This document shows positions 16,246 to 25,427 of a DNA stretch of 64,000 bases, piece after piece (the first letter of the stretch is position 1; each line of letters opens with the position of its first letter). Source of the stretch: Actinomycetota bacterium (GTDB lineage Bacteria; Actinomycetota; Acidimicrobiia; Acidimicrobiales; CADCSY01); the NCBI GenBank assembly GCA_004366205.1, contig SIRW01000110.1, positions 1 to 64,000 on the forward strand, written 5' to 3'. Under the pieces are notes generated by a model, which ran no database searches, was not told the DNA's origin, and worked only from the letters and a program-made list of their open reading frames with translations. The position numbers and the translations under genes were made by a program.

Positions 16246-17360
16246 CGGAAGGCGGAACGGATGCGGCCCAGGAAGCCCTCCTCCTCCGGCGCCACGTCCT
16301 CGCCCCGCGCCGCCGCGAACCGGCGCAGCAGGTCCTCCTGCTCGGCGGTGAGGTCCTCGGGCGTGTCGACGACCACCCGCACGAGCAGATCACCGCGCCC
16401 GCGCCCGTCGACACGGGGCACGCCCCGGCCGCGGAGCCGGAACACCCGGCCGGTCTGGGTGCCGCGGGGCACGACGAGGTCCTCGTCGGCGTCGAGCGTC
16501 GGGAACACGAGGTGAGCGCCGAGCGCCGCCTGCGCCATCGTCAGGTGCAGCTCGGCGACGAGGTCGGCGCCGTCGCGCACGAACCGCTCGTGGGGCCGGA
16601 CCCGGAGGTGCACGTAGAGGTCCCCGGCCGGGCCGCCCCGGGCGCCGGCGGCGCCGCGACCCGTGAGCCGCAGGGTGGTGCCGTGGTCGACCCCGGCGGG
16701 CACGTCCACGGTGTAGGTGCGCTCCTCGGTGCGGCGGCCCTCGCCGCGACAGTCGGGGCACGGGTGGGGGATGTCCTCGCCCAGGCCGCCGCAGCGGTGG
16801 CAGGGGCCGGCGGTGACCATCTGGCCGAGGATCGACTGGCGAACCCGGCGCACGCTGCCCGTGCCCCCGCACTCCCGGCAGCGCTCGGGGTGGGTGCCGG
16901 GCCGGGCGCCGCTGCCCTGGCACGTGCTGCACGGCACCGGCAGCCGCACCTCGACCTCGCGGCTGGCGCCGAAGACGGCCTCTTCGAACTCGAGGTCGAG
17001 GATCGTCTCGAGGTCAGCGCCCCGCGGGGGGCCCGAGGCGCCCCGACGGCCGCCACCGAACGGGCTGGCGCCGCCGAAGAACGCGTCGAACAGGTCGGTG
17101 ACGCTGTCGGCGAACGGGTCACCGCCGGCGGGCCCCGCGCCCCGCGCCGTGTGGCCGAACAGGTCGTACTGGCGGCGGCGCTCGGGGTCGCGCAGCACCT
17201 CGTAGGCGGCGGTCACCTCCTTGAACCGGCGCTCGGCCTCGGGGTCGCCGCCGTTGGCGTCGGGGTGCAGCTCGCGTGCGAGCCGGCGATACGCCCGCTT
17301 GATGTCCTCGGCGGTGGCGCTGCGGTCGACGCCCAGCACGTCGTAGAGATCGGCGGCCAC
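16242..17360 (-). CDS. dnaJ: Chaperone DnaJ
   Basis: A 372-residue Hsp40 co-chaperone that stimulates DnaK ATPase and delivers unfolded clients. The J domain (residues 1-68) has the HPD motif in ARELHPDANG. A Gly/Phe-rich stretch (about 75-108) precedes four zinc-finger repeats: CSTCQGSG, CRECGGTG, CHRCGGLG and CPDCRGEG. Then come the two C-terminal substrate-binding beta domains and a dimerisation segment. Full-length type I DnaJ. GTG start, four bases after hrcA, so it is under CIRCE control with hrcA. No dnaK or grpE is in the window, so this is the second, hrcA-linked dnaJ typical of actinobacteria. Confidence 0.95.
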   Translation of the reverse strand: MAADLYDVLGVDRSATAEDIKRAYRRLARELHPDANGGDPEAERRFKEVTAAYEVLRDPERRRQYDLFGHTARGAGPAGGDPFADSVTDLFDAFFGGASPFGGGRRGASGPPRGADLETILDLEFEEAVFGASREVEVRLPVPCSTCQGSGARPGTHPERCRECGGTGSVRRVRQSILGQMVTAGPCHRCGGLGEDIPHPCPDCRGEGRRTEERTYTVDVPAGVDHGTTLRLTGRGAAGARGGPAGDLYVHLRVRPHERFVRDGADLVAELHLTMAQAALGAHLVFPTLDADEDLVVPRGTQTGRVFRLRGRGVPRVDGRGRGDLLVRVVVDTPEDLTAEQEDLLRRFAAARGEDVAPEEEGFLGRIRSAFR

Positions 17361-17364
17361 GGGG

Positions 17365-18360
17365 CTAGCCCTCGCTGAGCCGGCGACCGAGCCGGCGGCT
17401 CACGACCGCGACCGCCGCCAGGGCCTGCTGGTAGTTCATGCGGGTGGGTCCGAGCACGCCGATGGTGCCGGCGGGCTCGCCCTCGACCTGGTAGGGCGCG
17501 ACCACGATCGAGCACTCCGACAGCGGCTGGTGCTCGCTGCCGATCGAGACCGTGAGGCCCCGGTCGAGCACGTCGCTCAGGAGCCCGACGACGACGTACT
17601 GCTGCTCGAGCACGCTGAGGACCTGCCGGACGCTCTCCACGGCGTCGAAGGCGACCGCCACGCGCGAGGCGCCACCGACGTACACCTCGTCGGGCTCGGT
17701 GCGGGTCGCGGCGGTGAGAGCGTCGACGGCGAGGGCGCTCACGCGGTCGGTGGCCGGGTCGCCGGTGGCCGGCAGGGTCGGCAGCTCACCCAGGGTGGAG
17801 CCGACGAGGTGGGCCGACAGGTGGGCGGTGACCGCCGCGAGCCGCTCGTCGCCGGTGTCCTCGTCGAGGTCGAGCACCGACTTGTCGACCGCACCGTTCG
17901 AGAGCACGACGACGAGCAGCGCGGTGCGGGGCGCCAGGCCCACGAGCTGCACCGAGCGGATCACGGCGTCCTCGTGGCCCGGGCCCACCACCACGGCCGC
18001 GTAGTCGGTGAGCTCGGCGAGCAGCTGCGAGGTGTCCTGCAGCATCTGCTCGATGGCGCCGTGGGCTCGGCGGAAGAAGGCCTGCACCCGCTGGCCGCTG
18101 GTGGCGTCGAGCGAGCCGGGGTCGGTGAGGGCGTCGACGAAGAAGCGGTACCCCTTGTCGGTGGGCACCCGTCCCGCGCTGGTGTGGGGCTGGTGGAGGT
18201 ACCCCTCCTGCTCGAGCTGGACCATCTCGTTGCGGACGGTCGCCGGCGAGACCTGCACGCCCGAGGCGCGCGCCACGTGGCTCGAGCCCACTGGCTGGGC
18301 GGTCTCGATGTACTCCTCCACGACGGCCCGGAGGATGGCGGCTTTCCGCTCGTCGAGCAT
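17365..18360 (-). CDS. hrcA: Heat-inducible transcription repressor HrcA
   Basis: A 331-residue repressor that binds CIRCE inverted repeats and is inactivated under heat stress. The N-terminal winged helix (ILRAVVEEYIETAQPVGSSHVAR; VSPATVRNEMVQLEQEGYLHQPHTSAGRVPTDKGYR) and the GAF-like C-terminal domain ending GVLGPTRMNY are all present. The ATG at 18360 is chosen because it starts the conserved MLDERKAAIL segment and because the CIRCE element lies directly upstream; a longer frame would read through the operator. It is the first gene of the hrcA-dnaJ-rsmE operon and autoregulated. Confidence 0.95.
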   Translation of the reverse strand: MLDERKAAILRAVVEEYIETAQPVGSSHVARASGVQVSPATVRNEMVQLEQEGYLHQPHTSAGRVPTDKGYRFFVDALTDPGSLDATSGQRVQAFFRRAHGAIEQMLQDTSQLLAELTDYAAVVVGPGHEDAVIRSVQLVGLAPRTALLVVVLSNGAVDKSVLDLDEDTGDERLAAVTAHLSAHLVGSTLGELPTLPATGDPATDRVSALAVDALTAATRTEPDEVYVGGASRVAVAFDAVESVRQVLSVLEQQYVVVGLLSDVLDRGLTVSIGSEHQPLSECSIVVAPYQVEGEPAGTIGVLGPTRMNYQQALAAVAVVSRRLGRRLSEG

Positions 18361-18362
18361 GG

Positions 18363-18389
18363 CTGGCAGTCGATGATACCGAGTGCCAG
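18363..18389. promoter_or_regulatory. CIRCE element (HrcA operator)
   Basis: CTGGCAGTC-N9-GAGTGCCAG, matching the CIRCE consensus TTAGCACTC-N9-GAGTGCTAA with one arm mismatch against perfect symmetry. It lies two bases upstream of the hrcA ATG. On the minus strand a -10-like TATCAT sits within the spacer, so HrcA binding would block polymerase directly. The divergent DUF6351 gene begins 36 bp away and could be co-regulated. Confidence 0.85.
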
Positions 18390-18412
18390 CCTCGCCCGAC
18401 GAGACCGGGCGG

Positions 18413-18418
18413 CATGAT
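18413..18418 (+). promoter_or_regulatory. -10-like element of DUF6351 gene
   Basis: CATGAT, six bases before the GTG at 18425. There is no clear ribosome-binding site, which fits the leaderless pattern seen at other operon-first genes here. Confidence 0.35.
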
Positions 18419-18424
18419 GGTGGG

Positions 18425-20869
18425 GTGCGTGCGCCGAGGATCTGCGCCGGGGTGCTCGCGGCGGCCCTCGCCGCGCTCACCCCCGGTGGGCAGCCGGACG
18501 CCGGCGCCGCTGGCGTGCCCGAGCCGGCGGCGCCCGGGCCGCTCTTGGTGGAGGCCGATCCCTACACCGGCACGGCGCCGGGCCTGGAACCGGGACAGAT
18601 CGAGCTGGCGGTGACCTCGACCCGCTCGTCGATGGTGACCGGCGGCGACGCCCGCATGGAGGTCCGCGGCCTGGACGCCGGCGACGAGCTGGTGGTGGTG
18701 CTGCACGCGCCCGACGGCGCTGTGGACCTCACCGCCGCGTTCGAGCGGGCCGGCGGGGTCGCGACCGGCCTCGTCGAGGGGCTCCGGGAGGGCCCCAACC
18801 TCGTCACCGCGCAGGCGACGGGCCCCGCGGGCGTGCGGCGCGCCACCCTGGAGGTGCACGACCACCCGGTGACGGGCCCGGTGATCTCCGGCCCCCGCCC
18901 CCAGCCGTTCGTGTGCGAGACCGAGGAGGCCGGGCTCGGGCCGCCACTGGACGAGCACTGCTCGGTGGCGCCCCGGGAGCAGTTCTTCGCCCGGACCGCG
19001 ACGGGCCGCTACGTCGAGCTGGCGGACCCCTACGCCGGCTACCCCCCCGACACGGCGACGGCCGTGACCCGCACGGGCGAGGTCGTGCCGTTCGTGGTGC
19101 GGGTGGAGACCCGGACGATCAACCGCGGCATCACCCGCATCGCCGTGCTCGACGATCCCGCGGCCCGGGGACGGGGAGCGCCCTACCGGCCGAGCGCCGG
19201 ATGGAACGGCTCGGTCATCCACCAGTTCGGCGAGAGCTGCGGCACCCGCTTCGGCCAGGGCGTCAACCACCCCGAGACGGTGCTGCGGGGCGCGCTCGAC
19301 GCCGTGGCGGGCTTCGACGCCGAGAACATCGCCGGCGTGCTCGTGGACATCCCGGCCCGCCTGGCCGAGGGCTACGCCTACGTGCACAACACCCAGACGG
19401 TCCTCGGGGTGCACTGCAACCCGCTGCTCTCGGCCGAGACCACGGCCATGGTGCTGGAGCACATCATCGAGCGCTACGGGCCCGTGGAGCACGTGCTCGG
19501 CGTGGGGGCCTCGGGTGGCGCCATCCAGCAGTACCAGATCGCCGACGGCCATCCCGGCCTGCTGTCCGCCGGCGTGCCGATCCTGAGCTTCCCCGACGTG
19601 GCCACCACCGCGATGAGCACGGTGGACTGCGGGCTGCTCCAGCGCGTGTTCGACGCCGACCCCGGCCGCTGGACCGACGCCAAGCAGACAGCGGTGACCG
19701 GGTTCGCCACGGTGCAGATCTGCCGGGACTGGATCGAGTTGTTCCTCGACCGGCTCGACCCGACGCGCTCCTGCGGCCGGTTGCCCCCCGAGTTGCGCTA
19801 CCACCCCGACGACAACCCCGTCGGCACCCGCTGCACGGTCCAGGACAACCTCGTGAACCTGCTGGGCCGCGACCCCGCCACCGGCTTCGCCCGGGTGCCG
19901 GTCGACAACCGCGGCGTGCTCTACGGGCTGGCAGCGCTGCGCGCCGGGGCGATCACGGCGGAGGACTTCGTGATCCTCAACCGCAGCGTGGGCGGGTTCG
20001 ACCACGACGCTCGCTGGGTTCCGGAGCGCATGCGGATGCCCGCTGATCTCGCGGCCACGCTCTACCGGGCGGGAGCGGTCACCGGGCGCGGCGCGCTGGC
20101 GGGCATCCCCATGATCGACCTGAACTACTACGTCGATCTCGTCCCGGTCCTCGGCTTCCACGACCAGGTGCGCGCGGCCATGGTCGCGGAGCGCCTCGCG
20201 GCGTCGGGCGCGGGCGCGAGCCACCTGAACTGGACCGGCCTGCCGCTGCCCGCCGACGCCCTCCGGCTGGGGCACCGGTGGGCCGAGGCGATCGCCGCCG
20301 CGTACCGGCCGGGTACCGACCGCGCCGCGACCGTCGCCGCCGCTCGGCCCCTCGACGCCTGGGAGGGCTGCGTGGTCACCACCAGCCCGCCGGCGGGGCT
20401 CCCGGTGGGGCTGGCCCAGCTCGTCGCCCTCGGCGTCCCGGGCTGCTCGGCCCTCGACGGGCTGATCGTGGGCGCCACGCCCCGCATCGTGGCCGGGGGG
20501 CCGGTGACCGAGGACGTGGTGGCGTGCCGGCTCCAGCCCCTCGAGCGGGTGGCGCTGCCCGGGCTCACCCCCGCGCAGGTCGAGGAGCTGCGGGCGACGT
20601 TTCCCGACGGCGTGTGCGACTGGAGCCAGCCCGGCATCGGCCAGGACGCGGAGCGCCTGTCGTGGGTCTCGGTCGGCGGCCGCACCTTGACCGCACCGGC
20701 GACCGCGCCGGACCTGCTCGCCCGGTCGGCACCCGTCCCGCCGCCCGGGCCGGCGCCGCTGGCCGAGCTGCCCGCCACGGGAGCGGCCGGGATGCTCCCC
20801 GCCCTGCTCGGCGCCGCTGGCCTCGGCCTGGCCCTCAGGGCGCTCGCCGCCCGCCGGCGCCCGGGCTGA
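18425..20869 (+). CDS. Secreted DUF6351 protein with LPATG wall-anchor signal
   Basis: An 814-residue exported protein. An Ala-rich signal peptide (ICAGVLAAALAAL, residues about 5-18) precedes the mature chain. The DUF6351 hallmarks follow: STRSSMVTGGDARMEV, the GLVEGLREGPNLVTAQA loop, GWNGSVIHQFGESCGT, and a nucleophile-elbow-like GVGASGGAIQQY near residue 360, which suggests an alpha/beta-hydrolase-type catalytic Ser. Substrate unknown. The C-terminus has LPATG, a hydrophobic helix and RRRPG, a sortase sorting signal. The GTG start is chosen because it opens directly into the signal peptide; an earlier start at 18383 would overlap CIRCE. It overlaps the convergent photolyase gene by 35 bp. 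Confidence 0.82.
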   Translation: MRAPRICAGVLAAALAALTPGGQPDAGAAGVPEPAAPGPLLVEADPYTGTAPGLEPGQIELAVTSTRSSMVTGGDARMEVRGLDAGDELVVVLHAPDGAVDLTAAFERAGGVATGLVEGLREGPNLVTAQATGPAGVRRATLEVHDHPVTGPVISGPRPQPFVCETEEAGLGPPLDEHCSVAPREQFFARTATGRYVELADPYAGYPPDTATAVTRTGEVVPFVVRVETRTINRGITRIAVLDDPAARGRGAPYRPSAGWNGSVIHQFGESCGTRFGQGVNHPETVLRGALDAVAGFDAENIAGVLVDIPARLAEGYAYVHNTQTVLGVHCNPLLSAETTAMVLEHIIERYGPVEHVLGVGASGGAIQQYQIADGHPGLLSAGVPILSFPDVATTAMSTVDCGLLQRVFDADPGRWTDAKQTAVTGFATVQICRDWIELFLDRLDPTRSCGRLPPELRYHPDDNPVGTRCTVQDNLVNLLGRDPATGFARVPVDNRGVLYGLAALRAGAITAEDFVILNRSVGGFDHDARWVPERMRMPADLAATLYRAGAVTGRGALAGIPMIDLNYYVDLVPVLGFHDQVRAAMVAERLAASGAGASHLNWTGLPLPADALRLGHRWAEAIAAAYRPGTDRAATVAAARPLDAWEGCVVTTSPPAGLPVGLAQLVALGVPGCSALDGLIVGATPRIVAGGPVTEDVVACRLQPLERVALPGLTPAQVEELRATFPDGVCDWSQPGIGQDAERLSWVSVGGRTLTAPATAPDLLARSAPVPPPGPAPLAELPATGAAGMLPALLGAAGLGLALRALAARRRPG

Positions 20870-22238
20870 GCCGGCGCCGCGGCGCGCTCGGGCGGGACGT
20901 CGCCGCTCGGTAGCGGCGGATCGCCTCGGCGCGCTCGGCGGCGTGGTCCACGAGCGGTTCGGGGTACCCGCCCGGTGCCGCCCCCGACGACCAGGGCTGG
21001 TGCACGTCGCCGTCGTGGCCGGCGAGCTCGGGCACCCACCGGCGGATGTAGTCGCCGTCGGGGTCGTGGCGGCGGGACTGGGTGAGGGGGTTGAGCACCC
21101 GGAAGTAGGGGGCGGCGTCGGTGCCGGTGCCCGCCACCCACTGCCAGTTGTGGTTGTTGGAGGCCAGGTCGCCGTCGACCAGGTGGGTGAGGAAGTGTCG
21201 GGCGCCCCTCGTCCAGTCGAGGTGCAGGTCCTTCACCAGGAAGCTGGCGGCCACCATCCGCACCCGGTTCGGCATGAAGCCCTCGGCGCGCAGCTGGCGC
21301 ATGCCGGCGTCGACGAGCGGGTACCCGGTGCGGCCCTCGGCCCAGGCCGCGAACCGCTCGTCGGCGTGGACGCCCGCGTCGTGCGCGATGCCCGCCAGCT
21401 CCGGCCGCAGCGCCGTCCACGCCGACCGGGGCCAGGCGGCGAGCACGTGCCCGCAGAACTCGCGCCAGGCCAGCTCCCGCCGGAAGGCCTCTGGGCCGTC
21501 CCCCTGGCTCAACCGGCCCAGGACCTGCCGGGGGTGGAGGCACCCCCACTTGAGATAGGGACCCAACCGGGAGGTGGCGTCGAGCGCGGGGCGGTCCCGT
21601 TCGAGGTGGTAGCGCTCGACCGGCCCGGCGAGGAAGGCGTCGAGCCGGCGCCGGGCGGCGGCCTCCCCCGGCTCGGGCAGCGAGGCGGCGGTGGCGGGCG
21701 GCGCAGGCGGGCCCTCACCGGGTACGCCGGCACGCCAGGGCACGGGCCGGCGGGGCCGGCGCGCCGGGGCGGCCCAACCGCGGTCGCGCCACGCCCGGTA
21801 GAAGGGGGTGAAGACCCGGTAGGGCTCGCCGGAGCCGGTGTGGAGCGTGCCCGGCGGCACCGCGAACGAGGAGCCCTCCTCGACGAGGGTTCGCCCGGCG
21901 TCGCCGAGCGCGACCGCGACCCGCTGGTCCCGCGCCCGCCCGTAGGGGGTGTGCTCGGCGGTGACGTACACGGCCGGGGCGTCGACCTCGTGGGCCAGCT
22001 CGGGGACCACCGCTTCGGGCTGTCCCCGCCGCACGACGAGGGCCCCGCCCGTGGCGGCGGCGAGCTCGGCCAGGCAGCCGGCGAGGAACGCCAGCCGGTT
22101 GGCGCCCGAGGCGTGCCACAGGCGGGGGTCGAGCACGAACAGCGGCACCACCTCGTCGTGCTCGGCCAGGGCCCGGAGGAGGGCGGGGTGGTCCGAGAGC
22201 CGCAGGTCCCGCCGGAACCAGAGCACCGCCGCGGTCAC
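20835..22238 (-). CDS. phr: Deoxyribodipyrimidine photolyase (class I)
   Basis: A 467-residue flavoprotein that repairs cyclobutane pyrimidine dimers with blue light. N-terminal antenna-binding Rossmann domain (VLWFRRDLRLSDHPAL) and C-terminal FAD domain with SRLGPYLKWGCLHPR, WREFCGHVL, GYPLVDAGMRQL, the NRVRMVAASFLVKDLHLDW segment and NHNWQWVAGTGTDAAPYFRVLNP. All features of a working CPD photolyase are present rather than those of a cryptochrome-only sensor. The GTG start lies 13 bases downstream of lepA. Its 3' end overlaps the end of the DUF6351 gene on the other strand. Confidence 0.93.
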   Translation of the reverse strand: MTAAVLWFRRDLRLSDHPALLRALAEHDEVVPLFVLDPRLWHASGANRLAFLAGCLAELAAATGGALVVRRGQPEAVVPELAHEVDAPAVYVTAEHTPYGRARDQRVAVALGDAGRTLVEEGSSFAVPPGTLHTGSGEPYRVFTPFYRAWRDRGWAAPARRPRRPVPWRAGVPGEGPPAPPATAASLPEPGEAAARRRLDAFLAGPVERYHLERDRPALDATSRLGPYLKWGCLHPRQVLGRLSQGDGPEAFRRELAWREFCGHVLAAWPRSAWTALRPELAGIAHDAGVHADERFAAWAEGRTGYPLVDAGMRQLRAEGFMPNRVRMVAASFLVKDLHLDWTRGARHFLTHLVDGDLASNNHNWQWVAGTGTDAAPYFRVLNPLTQSRRHDPDGDYIRRWVPELAGHDGDVHQPWSSGAAPGGYPEPLVDHAAERAEAIRRYRAATSRPSAPRRRLSPGAGGRRAP

Positions 22239-22251
22239 CGGCCGCCCGGTC

Positions 22252-24039
22252 TCACTCGTCGAGGCGGAGCGCGGAGATGAACGCCTCCTGGGGGACCTCG
22301 ACGCGCCCGATGCTCTTCATGCGCTTCTTGCCCTCCTTCTGGCGCTCGAGGAGCTTGCGCTTGCGGGTGATGTCGCCGCCGTAGCACTTGGCCAGCACGT
22401 CCTTGCGCTTGGCCTTGACGGTCTCGCGGGCGATGATCCGGCCGCCGATGGCCGCCTGGATGGGCACGTCGAAGAGCTGGCGCGGGATCAGCTCGCGCAG
22501 CTTCTCGGTCATGCGCCGGCCGTACTCCTGGGCCTTCGAGCGGTGCACGATCGTGCTGAAGGCGTCCACCGGCACGCCGTTCAGGAGGATGTCGACCCGC
22601 ACGAGGTCGGAGGGGGCGTAGCCGGCGGGCTCGTAGTCGAGGCTGGCGTAGCCCTTGGTGCGGCTCTTCAGCTGGTCGAAGAAGTCGACCACGACCTCGG
22701 CGAGCGGCACGCGGTAGACCAGCTCGATGCGCTCGGGGGACAGGTACTCGAGCTTCTGCTGCTCGCCCCGCCGGTCCTGGCACAGCTCCATCAGCGTGCC
22801 CGTGTACTCCGTCGGGCTGAGGATCGTGACCGTGAGCCAGGGCTCCTCGACGGTGTCGATCTCGCTGGCGTGCGGCATGTCCGAGGGGTTGTCGACCTCG
22901 ACGACGTCGCCCGCGGTGGTGCGCACCCGGTACTCCACCGACGGGGCGGTGGCGATGAGGCTCAGGTCCCACTCGCGCTCGAGGCGCTCGCGCACGATCT
23001 CCATGTGCAGCAGGCCCAGGAAGCCGCAGCGGAAGCCGAACCCCAGCGCGCCGGAGGTCTCGGGCTGGTAGGTGAAGCTGGCGTCGTTGAGGCGCAGCTT
23101 CTCGAGGGCGTCGCGCAGGTCCTCGAACTCGTCGCCCTCGACGGGGAAGAGCCCGCAGAACACCATGGGCTTCGGGTCCTGGTAGCCGGCGAGGGCCTCG
23201 CCCGCGGGGCGCGCCGCGGTGGTGATGGTCTCACCGACGCGCGCCTCGCCCACGTCCTTGACGCCGGCGATCAGGTAGCCGACCTCGCCGGGGCCGAGGC
23301 TGGCCACCGGCGTGGGCACCGGGGTGCGCACGCCGATCTCCTCGGCGTCGTGGGTGGTGCCGGCCTGCATGAACAGCAGGCGGGCGCCGCTGTCGAGGCG
23401 ACCCTGCTGGACCCGCACCGAGCTGACCACGCCCCGGTACTGGTCGTAGTAGCTGTCGAAGATGAGCGCCTGGAGGGGGGCGTCGGCGTCGCCCTCGGGC
23501 GGGGGGATGCGCTCGATCACGGCGTCGAGCAGCTCCGGCACGCCCTCGCCGGTCTTGGCGCTGATGCGCAGGATGTCCTCGGCGGCGATGCCGAGCACGT
23601 TCTCGATCTCCTCGGCGGCCCGGTCGGGGTCGGCGGCGGGCAGGTCGATCTTGTTGAGCGCGGCGACGATCTCGAGGTCGTGCTCGAGGGCGAGGAAGCA
23701 GTTGGCCAGGGTCTGGGCCTCGATGCCCTGGCTGGCGTCGACGAGCAGCACGACGCCCTCGCAGGCGGCGAGCGACCGGGAGACCTCGTAGCCGAAGTCG
23801 ACGTGGCCGGGGGTGTCCACGAGGTGCAGCAGGTGATCCCGCCAGCGCACCCGCACGTTCTGGGCCTTGATCGTGATGCCGCGCTCGCGCTCGAGCTCCA
23901 TCGAGTCGAGGTACTGCTCGCGCATCTCCCGGGCGTCGACGGCGCCGGTGAGCTCGAGGATGCGGTCGGCCAGCGTGCTCTTGCCGTGGTCGATGTGCGC
24001 CACGATGGCGAGGGCGCGCAGGCGCGACAGGTCGTGCAC
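22252..24039 (-). CDS. lepA: Elongation factor 4 (LepA)
   Basis: A 595-residue ribosome-bound GTPase that back-translocates or remodels stalled ribosomes. The G domain starts [17 protein letters not shown] (G1), then ERERGITI (G2), VDTPGHVDF (G3), NKID (G4) and SAKTG (G5). The EF4-specific C-terminal domain [43 protein letters not shown] closes the protein. Start is the GTG at 24039, since upstream residues are not conserved; TACCGT lies seven bases before it and there is no Shine-Dalgarno site. It is divergent from rpsT, the usual neighbour. Confidence 0.96.
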   Translation of the reverse strand: MHDLSRLRALAIVAHIDHGKSTLADRILELTGAVDAREMREQYLDSMELERERGITIKAQNVRVRWRDHLLHLVDTPGHVDFGYEVSRSLAACEGVVLLVDASQGIEAQTLANCFLALEHDLEIVAALNKIDLPAADPDRAAEEIENVLGIAAEDILRISAKTGEGVPELLDAVIERIPPPEGDADAPLQALIFDSYYDQYRGVVSSVRVQQGRLDSGARLLFMQAGTTHDAEEIGVRTPVPTPVASLGPGEVGYLIAGVKDVGEARVGETITTAARPAGEALAGYQDPKPMVFCGLFPVEGDEFEDLRDALEKLRLNDASFTYQPETSGALGFGFRCGFLGLLHMEIVRERLEREWDLSLIATAPSVEYRVRTTAGDVVEVDNPSDMPHASEIDTVEEPWLTVTILSPTEYTGTLMELCQDRRGEQQKLEYLSPERIELVYRVPLAEVVVDFFDQLKSRTKGYASLDYEPAGYAPSDLVRVDILLNGVPVDAFSTIVHRSKAQEYGRRMTEKLRELIPRQLFDVPIQAAIGGRIIARETVKAKRKDVLAKCYGGDITRKRKLLERQKEGKKRMKSIGRVEVPQEAFISALRLDE

Positions 24040-24046
24040 GGTGCCG

Positions 24047-24052
24047 ACGGTA
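24047..24052 (-). promoter_or_regulatory. -10 element of lepA
   Basis: Minus-strand TACCGT followed by seven bases and the GTG start, again predicting a leaderless transcript. No clear -35. Confidence 0.42.
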
Positions 24053-24078
24053 ACGCGGGGGGATCGGGTCCCCACCGG

Positions 24079-24108
24079 TTGGGGGCGGCGGGGCGGGGCT
24101 GGTACGCT
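24079..24108 (+). promoter_or_regulatory. Promoter of rpsT
   Basis: TTGGGG, 18-bp spacer, TACGCT, with predicted +1 near 24115 and a leader of about 28 nt that contains AGGTGA before the GTG start. Confidence 0.5.
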
Positions 24109-24142
24109 CTCCCGGTTCCGGTACGACCCTCCAGGTGACCTC

Positions 24143-24415
24143 GTGGCCAACATCCGCAGCCAGATCAAGCGCAACCGCCAGAACGAGAAGCGCCGCCTCC
24201 GCAACAAGGCGGTGCGCTCCGAGGTGCGCACGCGCACCAAGCGCGCCCTCGCCGCCGCCGAGACGGGCGCCGAGAACGCGGACGAGCTGCTGCGCCTCAC
24301 CGTGAAGCGCATCGACAAGGCCGCCGCCAAAGGCGTCATCCACAAGAACACGGCGGCCCGGCGCAAGGCCCGTCTCATGCGCCGCATCGCCGCCGCCCGG
24401 ACCGGCCAGGCCTAG
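24143..24415 (+). CDS. rpsT: 30S ribosomal protein S20
   Basis: A 90-residue primary 16S rRNA-binding protein. The N-terminal [29 protein letters not shown] and C-terminal [20 protein letters not shown] are the diagnostic S20 segments. Start is a GTG with AGGTGA upstream; a longer open frame back to 23867 is lepA shadow. The gene ends in a hairpin shared with the convergent holA gene. Confidence 0.96.
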   Translation: MANIRSQIKRNRQNEKRRLRNKAVRSEVRTRTKRALAAAETGAENADELLRLTVKRIDKAAAKGVIHKNTAARRKARLMRRIAAARTGQA

Positions 24416-24437
24416 CCCGCCGGATCTAGCGGCGGGC
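24415..24437. terminator. Bidirectional hairpin between rpsT and holA
   Basis: GCCCGCCG-GATCTAG-CGGCGGGC: a perfect 8-bp GC stem. The rpsT TAG ends at the first base and the holA TAG lies in the loop, so the one structure can serve both convergent transcripts. No U-tract. Confidence 0.5.
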
Positions 24438-25427
24438 GAGGCGGCACAGCCGGGCGACGAGGACCTCGAGCACGAGCTGATCGGGCCACTCGCTCGCGCC
24501 GCGGAGGTCGAGGTCGGCGTCGGCGAGCAGGGTGACGGCCCGGGCGATGCCCGCCGAGCCCAGCCGGCGGCTCTGGTCGAGCGCCTTCTTCGCGGGGAAC
24601 GTCGAACCGGTGAGCCCGAGCACCTCGGCGGCCTGGCGCTCGCTGGTCGCACCCGAGCCGTCGAGCCGCAGCATGCGCTCGACGTGGGCGTGGAGCACGG
24701 CCATCACCTGGAGGGGGTGGCGCCCGCCCGCCGTGGTCATCCGGCGCAGGGCGACCTGGGCCCGGGTGGCGTCGCCCCGGTCGATGGCGTCGGTCAGCTC
24801 CCAGGGCGGGACCGAGCCGGCCTCGCCGAGGAACGGCGCCAGGTCATCCTCGGTGACCCGGGCGCCCGCCCCGTACGCGGCGGCGAGCGCGGCGAGCAGG
24901 TTCTGGAGCCGGCCGAGGTCCTCGCCCAGGTGCTGCTCGACCGCCCTGCGGGCTCGCGGCTCGAGCCGAACCGGCGCGCCGGCGAGGTGGGCGTCGAGCC
25001 AGCTCGTGCGCGCCTTGGCGGTGCGGGGCACACCCGCGTCGACCACACGCCCAGCCTTCTTGACCGCGGCGCCGAGGGCCTGCGGAACCCGGCCACCGGC
25101 GCTGACCAGCACCAGCGAGGTGGTGGGCATGGGGTCGGCGAGGTAGGCGGTGAGCGGCGCGACGGCCGCGGCCGGCAGCGAGCCCACGTCGCGCAGCACG
25201 ACCACGCGGTGCCCGGTCAGCAACGGCGGTGTCTGGGCGGCGTCGACCGCCGCCGCCACCACGCCCTCCGGCCCGGCCTCGCCGGGGTCGCCGGCATCGA
25301 GCTCGGTGACGGCGAGCGAGGGGTCGGCCCCGTCGAGGAGCTCGGCGACCAGCGCCCGGGCGGCGTCGCCCACCAGCACCGGGTCGTCGCCCCGCACGAG
25401 GTGCACCGCGAGCCGTCCGGCCGTCAC
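24426..25427 (-). CDS. holA: DNA polymerase III subunit delta
   Basis: A 333-residue clamp-loader subunit that opens the beta sliding clamp. The sequence follows actinobacterial HolA: N-terminal LVRGDDPVLVGDAARALVAEL, the AAA+-like middle TSLVLVSAGGRVPQALG and KARTSWLDAHL, and the C-terminal collar EVLGLTGSTFPAKKALDQSRRLG and ADLDLRGASEWPDQLVLEVLVARLCRL. The GTG start overlaps the upstream folP-like stop (GTGA). Position after comEC and before rpsT is the conserved actinobacterial and firmicute order. Confidence 0.9.
   Translation of the reverse strand: MTAGRLAVHLVRGDDPVLVGDAARALVAELLDGADPSLAVTELDAGDPGEAGPEGVVAAAVDAAQTPPLLTGHRVVVLRDVGSLPAAAVAPLTAYLADPMPTTSLVLVSAGGRVPQALGAAVKKAGRVVDAGVPRTAKARTSWLDAHLAGAPVRLEPRARRAVEQHLGEDLGRLQNLLAALAAAYGAGARVTEDDLAPFLGEAGSVPPWELTDAIDRGDATRAQVALRRMTTAGGRHPLQVMAVLHAHVERMLRLDGSGATSERQAAEVLGLTGSTFPAKKALDQSRRLGSAGIARAVTLLADADLDLRGASEWPDQLVLEVLVARLCRLARR

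Noticed and set aside
17786-20275. An 829-codon minus-strand frame that spans the DUF6351 gene and part of hrcA
   Set aside because: It reads both genes out of phase, crosses CIRCE, and has no recognisable motif.
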